This document shows positions 7,639 to 15,162 of a stretch of DNA of 64,000 nucleotides, one piece after another. This stretch comes from Ramlibacter paludis (lineage in GTDB: Bacteria; Pseudomonadota; Gammaproteobacteria; Burkholderiales; Burkholderiaceae_C). Below the pieces are notes generated by a model. The model was given only the letters and a program-made list of their open reading frames with translations. It made no database searches and was not told where the DNA came from. Location of the stretch: positions 744,001 through 808,000 of the forward strand of contig NZ_JAKLTM010000001.1 in NCBI RefSeq assembly GCF_022012305.1, read 5' to 3'. How positions within the stretch are numbered: the first letter of the stretch is position 1; each line of letters opens with the position of its first letter. A program made the position numbers and the translations under genes.

Positions 7639-9788
7639 GCGGGCTGCAGGGCGCGCACGATGGCGCCGCGAAAGGAGTTGAACAGGCGCTCGTGCCACTT
7701 GGGGTTCTGCACGACTTCGGCGCGGTAGAAGCTGGGGCACAGCGTGGCGGCATGCGCGTTGGCGCCGCACAGGCCGCAGCCGACGCAGCCGTCGATCACG
7801 GTCGCCACCGGATCCACCTTGAGCGGATCGGGGTTGTCCTTGATGGTCAGCGTGGGGCAGCCGGAGAGGCGGATGCAGGCGTGGTCGCCGTTGCACACGT
7901 CTTCGTCCACGCCGTACTTCACGCGCACCACGCGCTCGCCCTTCTTCAGCAGGTTGGCCAGCCAGGGCTTGATGCGGCGCTGGCGTTCCAGCTGGCATTC
8001 GCCCTCGGCGATGATCACCTTCAGGCCGTTGAAGTCGCTGGTGAAGGCATCGGTGATGGTGGCGCGCATCTTCTCCACCTCGTAGGTGGTGACGGTGCGC
8101 ATCCACTGCACCCCCAGCCCCCGCAGCGCGGATTCGATGGTCTGGTTGGTGTGGACGATGCTCGCGCCCTTGTCGGTGGCCTCGAAGCGCGCGTCCTCCC
8201 TGGGCGTGGAGATGATCTCCTGCGTACCGGTGGCCGAGGTGTAGCCATTCTTGAAGATCAGCAGCACGGCGTCGTCGCCGTTGAAGAGCGCGCTCTGCAC
8301 GCCGGTGAGCAGGCCGTTGTGCCAGAAGCCGCCGTCGCCCATGATGGCCAGCGTGCGCCGCTGCATCATCGGCGAGACGCCGGCGCGCGAGGCCAGCGAC
8401 ATGCCGTAGCCCAGGATCGAGTGGCCCATGGAGAAGGGCTCGAAGGTGCCGAAGGCGTGGCAGCCGATGTCGGCGGCGACGTGCACATTGCCGATCTGTT
8501 CCTGCGCCAGCTTGAGCGCCGAGAACACCGGCCGTTCCGGGCAGCCGATGCAGAATCCCGGCGGCCGCGCCGGCAGGGGTTTCGCGAGGGCTGCGGCCGC
8601 GGCCTGCCTGCGCTCCGTGTTGCCGGTGAGCCAGCGCCGCGCTTCTTCGGTCGCAGGGCCGGGCAGGTAGGCGGACGCGAACTGCGTGAGGCCGGTGGAC
8701 AGCACTTCCACGCTGTACTCGCCGGCCGCGGGCAGCAGGTCCTTGCCATGCAGGCGGGTCTGCACGTCGCGCCGCCGCAGCAAGGTCGCGATCTCCTGCT
8801 CGATGTATTCGGGCTGGCCTTCCTCCACCACCAGCACGGACCGCTTGCCGATGCAGAAGTCCGCCACCTGCTCCGGAACGATCGGGTAGGTGACGTTCAG
8901 CACCAGCAGGGGGATCTCGCTCTCGCCGAAGGCGTCGGCCAGGCCCAGCTGCTGCAGGCTGCGGACCAGCGAGTTGTAGAGGCCGCCCTGCACGATGATG
9001 CCCAGGTCGTCATGCCGACCCGGGAACAGCTCGTTGAGCCGGTTCTCCACGATGTACTTGCGGGCGGCCGGAATGCGCTGCTCGCCCTTGAGCTTCTCGT
9101 GGCGGAAGGTGACCGGCGGGTGCGCCAGCTTCATGTAGTCGAAGGCGCTGGGGTCTTCCATCAGCGCGCGCGTCGACACGGCGGGCGACACGTTGTCCTT
9201 GGTCGCGAAGCTGCCGCGCACGTGGCAGGCGCGGATGCGCAGCTCCAGGATGGTCGGCATGTTCGACGCTTCCGACAGCCGGAAGCCTTCCTCCACCATG
9301 CGGGTCATCACACCCAGGTCCGGCCGCGGGTCCAGCAGGCACATGCTGGACTTCATGGCGTAGGCGTGCGTGCGCTCCTGGATCACCGAGGCGCCTTCAC
9401 CGTAGTCTTCGCCCACGACGATCAGCGCGCCGCCGGTGACGCCCGGCGAGGAGAGGTTGGACAGGGCGTCGGACGCCACGTTGGTGCCGACGATCGACTT
9501 CCAGGTGACGGCGCCGCGCAGCGGGTAGTGGATGGAGGCGCCCAGCATCGCCGCGGCCGACGCTTCGTTGGAGCAGGCTTCGACGTGCACGCCCAGCTGG
9601 TCCATGTATTCCTTGGCCTGCACCATCACGTCCAGCAGGTGCGACACCGGCGCGCCCTGGTAGCCGCCGATGTAGGCCACGCCGGACTGCAGCAGCGCCT
9701 TGGTGATGGCGAGGATGCCCTCGCCGTGGAAGGTGTCGCCCGCGCCCAGGCGCAGCGACTCGATTTCCTTGCTGAACGAAACTTCCAA
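7635..9788 (-). CDS. iorA: Indolepyruvate oxidoreductase alpha-type subunit (TPP and Fe-S domains)
   Basis: This protein of about 717 residues has the domain order of IorA. An N-terminal pyrimidine-binding domain (GEGILAITKALLQSGVAYIGG, EACSNEASAAAMLGAS) is followed by a central domain and then a TPP-binding domain (CIGCPERPVFSAL, ADIGCHAFGTFEPF, IMGDGGFWHNGLLTG). The C-terminal ferredoxin-like part has cysteine groups in VCNGDHACIRLSGCP and CVGCGLCG. An ATG exists at 9836, but a strong GGAGG seven bases before a TTG at 9788 points to the TTG; the 16 residues between look unrelated to the family. It is first in the minus-strand cluster. Confidence 0.87.
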   Translation of the reverse strand: MEVSFSKEIESLRLGAGDTFHGEGILAITKALLQSGVAYIGGYQGAPVSHLLDVMVQAKEYMDQLGVHVEACSNEASAAAMLGASIHYPLRGAVTWKSIVGTNVASDALSNLSSPGVTGGALIVVGEDYGEGASVIQERTHAYAMKSSMCLLDPRPDLGVMTRMVEEGFRLSEASNMPTILELRIRACHVRGSFATKDNVSPAVSTRALMEDPSAFDYMKLAHPPVTFRHEKLKGEQRIPAARKYIVENRLNELFPGRHDDLGIIVQGGLYNSLVRSLQQLGLADAFGESEIPLLVLNVTYPIVPEQVADFCIGKRSVLVVEEGQPEYIEQEIATLLRRRDVQTRLHGKDLLPAAGEYSVEVLSTGLTQFASAYLPGPATEEARRWLTGNTERRQAAAAALAKPLPARPPGFCIGCPERPVFSALKLAQEQIGNVHVAADIGCHAFGTFEPFSMGHSILGYGMSLASRAGVSPMMQRRTLAIMGDGGFWHNGLLTGVQSALFNGDDAVLLIFKNGYTSATGTQEIISTPREDARFEATDKGASIVHTNQTIESALRGLGVQWMRTVTTYEVEKMRATITDAFTSDFNGLKVIIAEGECQLERQRRIKPWLANLLKKGERVVRVKYGVDEDVCNGDHACIRLSGCPTLTIKDNPDPLKVDPVATVIDGCVGCGLCGANAHAATLCPSFYRAEVVQNPKWHERLFNSFRGAIVRALQPA

Positions 9789-9798
9789 TGTCTTGCCT
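9786..9798 (-). promoter_or_regulatory. Strong ribosome binding site with TTG start for iorA
   Basis: On the minus strand GGAGG is followed by seven bases and TTG GAA GTT TCG. This is the best Shine-Dalgarno match near the 5' end of the gene, while the upstream ATG at 9836 has none. It decides the start codon. Confidence 0.7.
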
Positions 9799-9842
9799 CC
9801 GGGACCAACGGGGCAGTTTGGCGCAGTGGGCGCCATCGATCA

Positions 9843-9881
9843 ATCCAATGAGGCGACTAAGCGACATGCATTGGATGCATG
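9843..9881. promoter_or_regulatory. Nested inverted repeats in the iorA / sugar-dehydrogenase divergent promoter region
   Basis: Two overlapping symmetric elements occur in this divergent gap. CATGCAT-TGG-ATGCATG (9865-9881) is a perfect 7-3-7 inverted repeat. ATCCAATG (9843-9850) pairs with CATTGGAT (9869-9876) across 18 bases. Such nesting is usual for dimeric or tetrameric regulators, including LysR types; a LysR gene lies at the end of the rightward unit. Binding is inferred. Confidence 0.5.
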
Positions 9882-9963
9882 CGAGTAACTTCCCTCTTTC
9901 CCTATTGCCGGGCCGGGGGCTTCGCCACAGAATCGCGCTCCCGGAAACCGAAGGAGACAAGTC

Positions 9964-11160
9964 ATGAAGCATGTTCGCTCGCTTGTTGTACTCGCAGGGC
10001 TTTGCTGTATCGGCCTCGCGTCGCTGGCGCAAACCCCACCCGCGGATGAACCCGGATGGGCCAAGGGACGGCCCAAGGCCAACGACAGCGCGATGAAGAT
10101 GGCGCCCGTGCCGGCCTTCCCGATCCCCACGGCGCCCGACAAGCTGCCGACGTCCAAGTTCAAGCTGCCACCGGGCTTCAAGGTGGAGACCTGGGCCTCG
10201 GGCATCCTGGATGCGCGCGGGCTGCGGCAGGGGCCGAACGGCAGCGTCATCGTCAGCTCGCTGTTCGTCGCCAACAAGGTCTACATGGTTCCCGAGCAGG
10301 GCAACCGCCAGGCCAGGGTGATCATCGACAAGATGCCCTTCGCGACCGGCATCGAGTACGCCAACGGCAGCCTGTTCCTGGCGACCAACGAGAAGATCTA
10401 CCGCTGGGACAACGTCGACAACCGCATGGACAACCTCGGCGAGCCCAAGGTGATCTACGACAAGCTGCCGGGCGGCGGCGACCACAGCTGGAAATTCCTG
10501 CGCATCCGCGACAACAAGCTCTATTACGCCGTCGGGGCGCCCTGCAACATCTGCGACCCGGGCGAATGGGCGAAGATCTACCGCATGAACCTCGACGGCA
10601 GCGGCGTCGAGACCATCGCCTCCGGCGTGCGCAATACCGTGGGCTTCGACTTCGATCCCAAGACCGGCAACCTCTGGTTCACCGACAACGGCCGCGACTG
10701 GTTCAGCGAGGAGCTGCCCAACGACGAACTGAACGTGGTCACCAAGCCCGGCCAGCAGCACTTCGGCTATCCGTACTGCCACCAGGGCAACATCCCGGAT
10801 CCGGAATTCGGCTGGGGCAAGTCCTGCGGCGACTACCAGAAGCCGGCCGCCCTGCTGGGCGCGCACGCGGGTTCGCTGGGCTTGAAGTTCTACACCGGCA
10901 AGATGTTCCCGCCCAAGTACCAGGGCGCGATGTTCATCGCCGTGCACGGGCCGTGGAACCGCACCACCAAGTACAACGGCGTCTACGTAGGCTATCCGGA
11001 CGGCAAGGGCGGCGCCAAGGTCGAACCCTTCATGACCGGCTTCGTCGAGAACAACCAGTACCTCGGCCGCCCGGTCGACTTCCTGGTGATGAAGGACGGC
11101 TCGCTGCTGGTGAGCGACGACCACGCGGGCGCCATCTACCGCATCAGCTACGGCAAGTGA
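9964..11160 (+). CDS. PQQ-dependent sugar dehydrogenase-like beta-propeller protein
   Basis: This 398-residue exported protein has a signal peptide ending SLAQ. It belongs to the soluble glucose/sorbosone dehydrogenase propeller family: LPPGFKVETWASGILDARGL, LFLATNEKIYRWD, GVRNTVGFDFDPKTGNLWFTDNGRD, PNDELNVVTKPGQQHFGYPYC, HGPWNRTTKYNGVYV and GSLLVSDDHAGAIYRI. The GNLWFTDNGRD block is the usual landmark. Such enzymes oxidise sugars or alcohols in the periplasm and pass electrons to a cytochrome c; the next gene encodes one and overlaps this stop codon by one base. The ligand and real PQQ use are not shown by the sequence. A GGAGA ribosome site precedes the ATG. Confidence 0.88.
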   Translation: MKHVRSLVVLAGLCCIGLASLAQTPPADEPGWAKGRPKANDSAMKMAPVPAFPIPTAPDKLPTSKFKLPPGFKVETWASGILDARGLRQGPNGSVIVSSLFVANKVYMVPEQGNRQARVIIDKMPFATGIEYANGSLFLATNEKIYRWDNVDNRMDNLGEPKVIYDKLPGGGDHSWKFLRIRDNKLYYAVGAPCNICDPGEWAKIYRMNLDGSGVETIASGVRNTVGFDFDPKTGNLWFTDNGRDWFSEELPNDELNVVTKPGQQHFGYPYCHQGNIPDPEFGWGKSCGDYQKPAALLGAHAGSLGLKFYTGKMFPPKYQGAMFIAVHGPWNRTTKYNGVYVGYPDGKGGAKVEPFMTGFVENNQYLGRPVDFLVMKDGSLLVSDDHAGAIYRISYGK

Positions 11161-11801
11161 TGGTCAAGGGCGCTGCTTCGCTGCTGGCTTGCGCGACGGC
11201 ACTGGCCTTGCTGCTGGCTGCGCCCCAGGCCGGCGGCCAGGCGAAGAAGGCGCCGGCTGCGAGGCCCGCATCGGCTGCGAAGGCGCCGGCGCCGGACTAT
11301 GCCGCGCGCTTCGCCGGCCTGTGCGCGGCCTGCCACGGCCCGCAGGGCCGCAGCGAGCTGGCGCCGGTGCTGGCGGGCCAGCCTTCGCTGTATGCCGCCA
11401 CCCAGCTGTTCCTGTTCCGCGAAGGCCGTCGCAGCAACGAAGCGATGACGGCGGTCGCCAAGACCTTGAGCGACGATGACCTGCGAGGCTTCTCCGACTA
11501 CATCGGCACCTTGCCCGCCGTGCCCCCGCCGGCGCCGGCGACGCCGCCGGATGCGGCGCGGATGGCCAAGGGCCGAGCGCTCGCGGAGCAGCACAAGTGC
11601 GTGTTCTGCCACGGCGCCGACCTGGCCGGCGGCCAACAGGTGCCGCGGATCGCGGGGCAGCACGAGGACTACCTGCGGGAAAGCCTGCGCGGCTTCCACT
11701 CGGGCGGGCGGCCGGGCTACACGCAGGCGATGACCGCCGCGGTCAGCCAGGTGCCGGTGGAAGACCTCGACCTGCTGGCCTGGTACGCGGCACGGAGATA
11801 A
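11160..11801 (+). CDS. Diheme c-type cytochrome (c4-like)
   Basis: This 213-residue protein has a hydrophobic signal peptide and two haem attachment motifs, CAACH at 55-59 and CVFCH at 147-151. Each is followed by a c4-type domain, with a likely Met ligand in EAMTAV and QAMTAA. A Pro-Ala linker separates the domains. The ATG overlaps the preceding TGA (TGATG), so it should be made with the sugar-dehydrogenase-like protein and serve as its electron acceptor. Confidence 0.92.
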   Translation: MVKGAASLLACATALALLLAAPQAGGQAKKAPAARPASAAKAPAPDYAARFAGLCAACHGPQGRSELAPVLAGQPSLYAATQLFLFREGRRSNEAMTAVAKTLSDDDLRGFSDYIGTLPAVPPPAPATPPDAARMAKGRALAEQHKCVFCHGADLAGGQQVPRIAGQHEDYLRESLRGFHSGGRPGYTQAMTAAVSQVPVEDLDLLAWYAARR

Positions 11802-11823
11802 TCGGCCGGACCCTATCCAGCCG

Positions 11824-12717
11824 ATGCACATCAAGGACGTCGACCTCAACCTGCTGCGGCTGTTCGACGCGGTCTATCGCACGCGCAACGTGAGCCGCGC
11901 GGCCGAACTGCTGGACCTCACGCAGCCTGCCGCGAGCCAGGGCCTGACGCGATTGCGCACGCTGGTCCACGACCCGCTCTTCATGCGCGGCGCCGGCGGC
12001 GTGCAGCCCACCCCCAAGGCGCATCGCCTGGCCGAACCGGTGCGGCAGGCACTGGCCACGCTGGAGCAGGCGCTCGCCGACACCGCGGGCTTCGACCCGG
12101 CGCAGGCCACCCGCAGCTTCCACATCCACATGAGCGACATCGGCGAGAGCCGATTCCTGCCGCAGCTGATGGTGACCTTGCGCGAACAGGCGCCCGGCGT
12201 GCGCATCGAGACGCGGCCGCTGCCGCGCGAGCAGATCACCGAAGCGCTGGACGCGGGCCGCATCGACTTCGCCTTCGGCTTCCTGCCGATGGTCAAGGAG
12301 ACGCAGCGGCTGCAGCTGCTGAAGGACCGCTACGTGGTGCTGCTGCGCGCGGGCCATCCCTTCGCGCGCAAGCGGCGCGCCGGCAAGGCGCTGCTGGAGG
12401 CGTTGCGGGAGCTCGAATTCGTCGGGGTGCGCTCGCATGCCGACACGCTGCGCATCGTGCAGCAGCTGCGGCTGGAGAACCGGATGCGGCTGGTGACGGA
12501 GCACTTCATGGTGCTGCCGGCGATCGTCGCGGCCACCGACCTGGCGGCGGTGATGCCGCGCAACATCGCGCGCGGCTTCGAAGGCGGCTACGCGATCGTC
12601 GAGCCGGAATTTCCGCAGCGCGACTTCGTGGTGGCGCTGCACTGGAGCCGGCGCTTCGAGGCCGACCCCGGCAACCGCTGGCTGCGCGGGGTGATCGAGA
12701 CGCTGTTCAAGGAATAG
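11824..12717 (+). CDS. LysR-family transcriptional regulator
   Basis: This 297-residue protein has the N-terminal winged helix-turn-helix (DLNLLRLFDAVYRTRNVSRAAELL, then QPAASQGLTRLR) and a substrate-binding C-terminal domain. The DLNLL opening and the FHIHMSDIGE start of the effector domain place it near the NahR/NodD-like LysR group that senses aromatic acids. It is 22 bases after the cytochrome gene on the same strand and may be co-transcribed. Candidate targets are the divergent iorA promoter and its own unit. Confidence 0.93.
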   Translation: MHIKDVDLNLLRLFDAVYRTRNVSRAAELLDLTQPAASQGLTRLRTLVHDPLFMRGAGGVQPTPKAHRLAEPVRQALATLEQALADTAGFDPAQATRSFHIHMSDIGESRFLPQLMVTLREQAPGVRIETRPLPREQITEALDAGRIDFAFGFLPMVKETQRLQLLKDRYVVLLRAGHPFARKRRAGKALLEALRELEFVGVRSHADTLRIVQQLRLENRMRLVTEHFMVLPAIVAATDLAAVMPRNIARGFEGGYAIVEPEFPQRDFVVALHWSRRFEADPGNRWLRGVIETLFKE

Positions 12718-12928
12718 TGCGGATCGGCAACACGGGCCGGGGCCTGGCTTCCAGCGGCGGGCAGTCCCGCCCGTCGGACTGCAGGGTGGCCAGCGAGTGC
12801 GTGACGGCCGCCGTCAGCTCTGCGTCGGTGGCCGGGCGGCCGCAGCCCAGTTCCTGCTGGAGGTCCTGCAGCAGGTGCTTGAGGAAATCCAGTTCGCCGC
12901 GGGAAAGGTCGATGGGGTCTCTGTCCAT
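12707..12928 (-). CDS. Small hypothetical protein
   Basis: This 73-residue frame starts MDRDPIDLSRGELDFLKHLL, has a likely amphipathic helix in its first third, and ends in a proline-rich tail. Its 3' end overlaps the LysR stop region by 11 bases in convergent orientation. A weak AGGGG precedes the ATG. I do not recognise a family. Charge and codon pattern look coding, but the call is tentative. Confidence 0.5.
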   Translation of the reverse strand: MDRDPIDLSRGELDFLKHLLQDLQQELGCGRPATDAELTAAVTHSLATLQSDGRDCPPLEARPRPVLPIRTIP

Positions 12929-13023
12929 GCCCCTAGGGTCGCCGCAAGCCGGCGCCTGCCCTGTCAGCTTCTCTCCATCGATCTTTTAGGACGGCGCCCG
13001 AGCCATGCGCGGGAGCGAACGGA

Positions 13024-13473
13024 TCAGCCCTTGCGCAACTGCTCGAGGCGGGTGTTGGCTTCGCGCTTGCCGATGCCGCGCAGGGCGGCGATGGCTTCCA
13101 GCTGGCGCGCGCGGGGGCGCGACTCGCCATGCTCCCACTTGTAGACCGATTGCCCCGAAACGCCGATCAGCGCCGCGAAGTCCGCCGCCGACAGGCCGAG
13201 CTTCTGGCGTTGGGCCGCCAGTCGCGTGGGGCTGAAGCGGCGGGAAGTGGATTCGTCCGAGCCCTCTTCCGATGCCGCGGAGGCGACGTTGCGGCCGGCG
13301 GCGCGGTTGACCTTCTTGAGCTGGCGTTCCAGCGTTTCGACGCGCTTGCGCAAGGCGGCGATGTGGCTTCGATACTGGACGGAGGCCTTCTTCAGTTCCT
13401 GCGTCTGGGACCGCAGTTCCTTGCGTGCCAGCCGGGCGATCTCTTCCTTCAGGACAACGGCGATGTTGGGCAT
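13024..13473 (-). CDS. XRE-type DNA-binding protein with N-terminal coiled coil
   Basis: In this 149-residue protein, residues 10-60 form a charged coiled coil (RKELRSQTQELKKASVQYRS, then ALRKRVETLERQLKKV). A Ser/Glu-rich linker leads to a Cro/C1-type helix-turn-helix at about 83-137, with the recognition region DFAALIGVSGQSVYKWEHGE. The coiled coil in place of an effector domain suggests a dimeric or oligomeric chromosomal regulator. It is divergent from the 150-residue unknown gene, which is a possible target. Confidence 0.85.
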   Translation of the reverse strand: MPNIAVVLKEEIARLARKELRSQTQELKKASVQYRSHIAALRKRVETLERQLKKVNRAAGRNVASAASEEGSDESTSRRFSPTRLAAQRQKLGLSAADFAALIGVSGQSVYKWEHGESRPRARQLEAIAALRGIGKREANTRLEQLRKG

Positions 13474-13672
13474 TTGCGCGTGGTTTCTGCCGGCTCGGCG
13501 TCGTTGCCCTGGCTCGGCGAGTTAGTGCTCCCTGACCCGCATGATAGATGGGCTTGAGCCCGATACCCCGAAAGTACCCGACAGCAAGCCTGCCTCCGAC
13601 ACGCTTGTGGGTCCTGTCCTACAGATTTCAGCCGAAAAGCCTCCCTACCATTCGATCCCCTGGAGGTTTCAG

Positions 13673-14125
13673 ATGGACAGGAATCTTTCGGCCAGCGCCC
13701 CCGACCGTCCGGGCAAGACTTCGGTCTGGATGACGTTCCGCAGCGCCGGCAAGTACGACGCTCCCGAGAGCCAGCCCACCACGACCCAGCCGCCGCACGT
13801 GGGCGTGGGTTCGCTGGACAACGTGCGCTCGGTCTTCTGGCAGGCGTACAAGCACCTGTTCCCGCCGCATTCCCTGGCCGCGCAGACGCCCAACGGCAAC
13901 GTGGTGATCTCCTGGTCCATCATGGACGAACCCGGCGCCCGCTACCCCTATGCGGCCCCCGTGCTGCTTCGCTTCGACCAGGACCTGCTGGACGTGATGT
14001 GGCGTTGCACGCCGGCGCAGCGCCTCCGCCTGGCGGAGAAGCATGAACCCACCTTGCGCGAAGGCATGCGCGGCTACGACCCGTATGCACGCTTCCCCAA
14101 TGCCCGGGTGGTGGTGATCGGGTAG
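13673..14125 (+). CDS. Conserved-looking hypothetical protein
   Basis: This 150-residue protein has no signal peptide or membrane segment. It begins MDRNLSASAPDRPGK and holds aromatic-rich segments such as VFWQAYKHLFPPHSL and NVVISWSIMDEP. The start is well supported by GGAGG placed 7 bases before the ATG; a longer upstream frame lacks a ribosome site. It is divergent from the XRE regulator, with 199 bases between. I do not recognise the family. Confidence 0.75.
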   Translation: MDRNLSASAPDRPGKTSVWMTFRSAGKYDAPESQPTTTQPPHVGVGSLDNVRSVFWQAYKHLFPPHSLAAQTPNGNVVISWSIMDEPGARYPYAAPVLLRFDQDLLDVMWRCTPAQRLRLAEKHEPTLREGMRGYDPYARFPNARVVVIG

Positions 14126-14548
14126 TCAGCGCTCCAGCCGGAGCGCCGGAAAGCCGAGGTGGTGCAGCACCTCGCGCAGGATCAACAAGCAGGCGAAGAC
14201 GGCCGGTTGCGCCAGCACCGGCTCGCTCGCGGCCGGCCGCCCTTGCGCCACCGCCGCCGCCCGCGTGAACAAGGCTTCGATCGTGTCCGCGTCCAGCGTC
14301 GCGCCCGCGATTTGCAGCAGGGCCTGAACTTCCGCGCCTCCACGCACCAGCAGTTCACCGCCCCCCGGCAGCCGGCGATGCAGCGGCATCACCGCGTCCT
14401 CGATCACCTCGATCGCCGTCTCCGCCTCCAGCGCTGTGGGTGGCGCGTGGCGCAGCACTGCGTCGACCAGCAATTGCGGACCGACCGGCGCAACGACGTC
14501 CTGCGGCACGAAGCGCAGGCTGCGCGGCGAAAGCTCCAGCGTGGTCAT
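14126..14548 (-). CDS. Hypothetical protein in the ygiD-ypfH operon
   Basis: This 140-residue soluble protein begins MTTLELSPRSLRFVPQDVV and is rich in Ala, Leu and Glu, probably helical. It has no motif I recognise. Its ATG overlaps the stop codon of the alpha/beta hydrolase gene (ATGA), giving a three-gene unit, ygiD-like, ypfH-like and this. It ends directly against the plus-strand unknown gene. Confidence 0.72.
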   Translation of the reverse strand: MTTLELSPRSLRFVPQDVVAPVGPQLLVDAVLRHAPPTALEAETAIEVIEDAVMPLHRRLPGGGELLVRGGAEVQALLQIAGATLDADTIEALFTRAAAVAQGRPAASEPVLAQPAVFACLLILREVLHHLGFPALRLER

Positions 14549-15162
14549 GCGGCCAGCCTTTGCAGCAGGATCTCCAGCGCGCGGGCGTCGATGCCGTGGC
14601 CGAGCCCGGCGATGGCGTCGTAGCTGGCGTCGCCGCCCAGCGCCTGCAGCCTTTGCGAAGCCGCGTAGGCATGGGCGGCCGGGATCACCGGGTCGGCGTC
14701 ACCGTGGATGAAGTGGATGCGCACGCCGCGTGGCGCTTGCTCCGGCAAGGCGTCGTAGCGGCCCGACAGCGAGACCACGTGCGCGGCCGGCGGGTCCGCC
14801 TGGGCGGTCGAAGCCAGCGCCATGATTGCGCCCTGCGAAAAGCCGACCAGCGTGGTCTGCGCCGCGCCGACGCCGGCGCGCTGTTGCCAGTCGCGCACGG
14901 TCGCCAGGAAGCGCGGCAGGGTCTCGCGCACGCGCGCCGGCCGGTTGTCTTCGGTCACGCCGCGCACCGAGAACCATTGCCGGCCGGTTCCGAAGTCGGA
15001 GGCATCGGGCGCGGCAATGCTGGCCACGAAGGCGGAGGGCCGCGCTTCCGCAATGCGCGCGCCCACGGGGGCCAGGTCGCGCGGGCTCGCGCCCACGCCG
15101 TGGAACAGCAGAACCAGTTCGGTCGGCTGCGCCGGTGCCTGCAGGACCAGTGCGCCGTTCAT
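14545..15162 (-). CDS. ypfH: Alpha/beta hydrolase, YpfH-type serine esterase
   Basis: This 205-residue member of the phospholipase/carboxylesterase group has the oxyanion region LLFHGVGASPRD, nucleophile Ser109 in GFSQG, Asp157 in HGDADPVIP and His189 in GLGHGI. E. coli YpfH is a short-chain esterase of this type. Its ATG overlaps the ygiD-like stop codon (ATGA). The pairing with a DOPA-dioxygenase-like gene is common in Burkholderiales from memory, but no pathway is proven. Confidence 0.85.
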   Translation of the reverse strand: MNGALVLQAPAQPTELVLLFHGVGASPRDLAPVGARIAEARPSAFVASIAAPDASDFGTGRQWFSVRGVTEDNRPARVRETLPRFLATVRDWQQRAGVGAAQTTLVGFSQGAIMALASTAQADPPAAHVVSLSGRYDALPEQAPRGVRIHFIHGDADPVIPAAHAYAASQRLQALGGDASYDAIAGLGHGIDARALEILLQRLAA

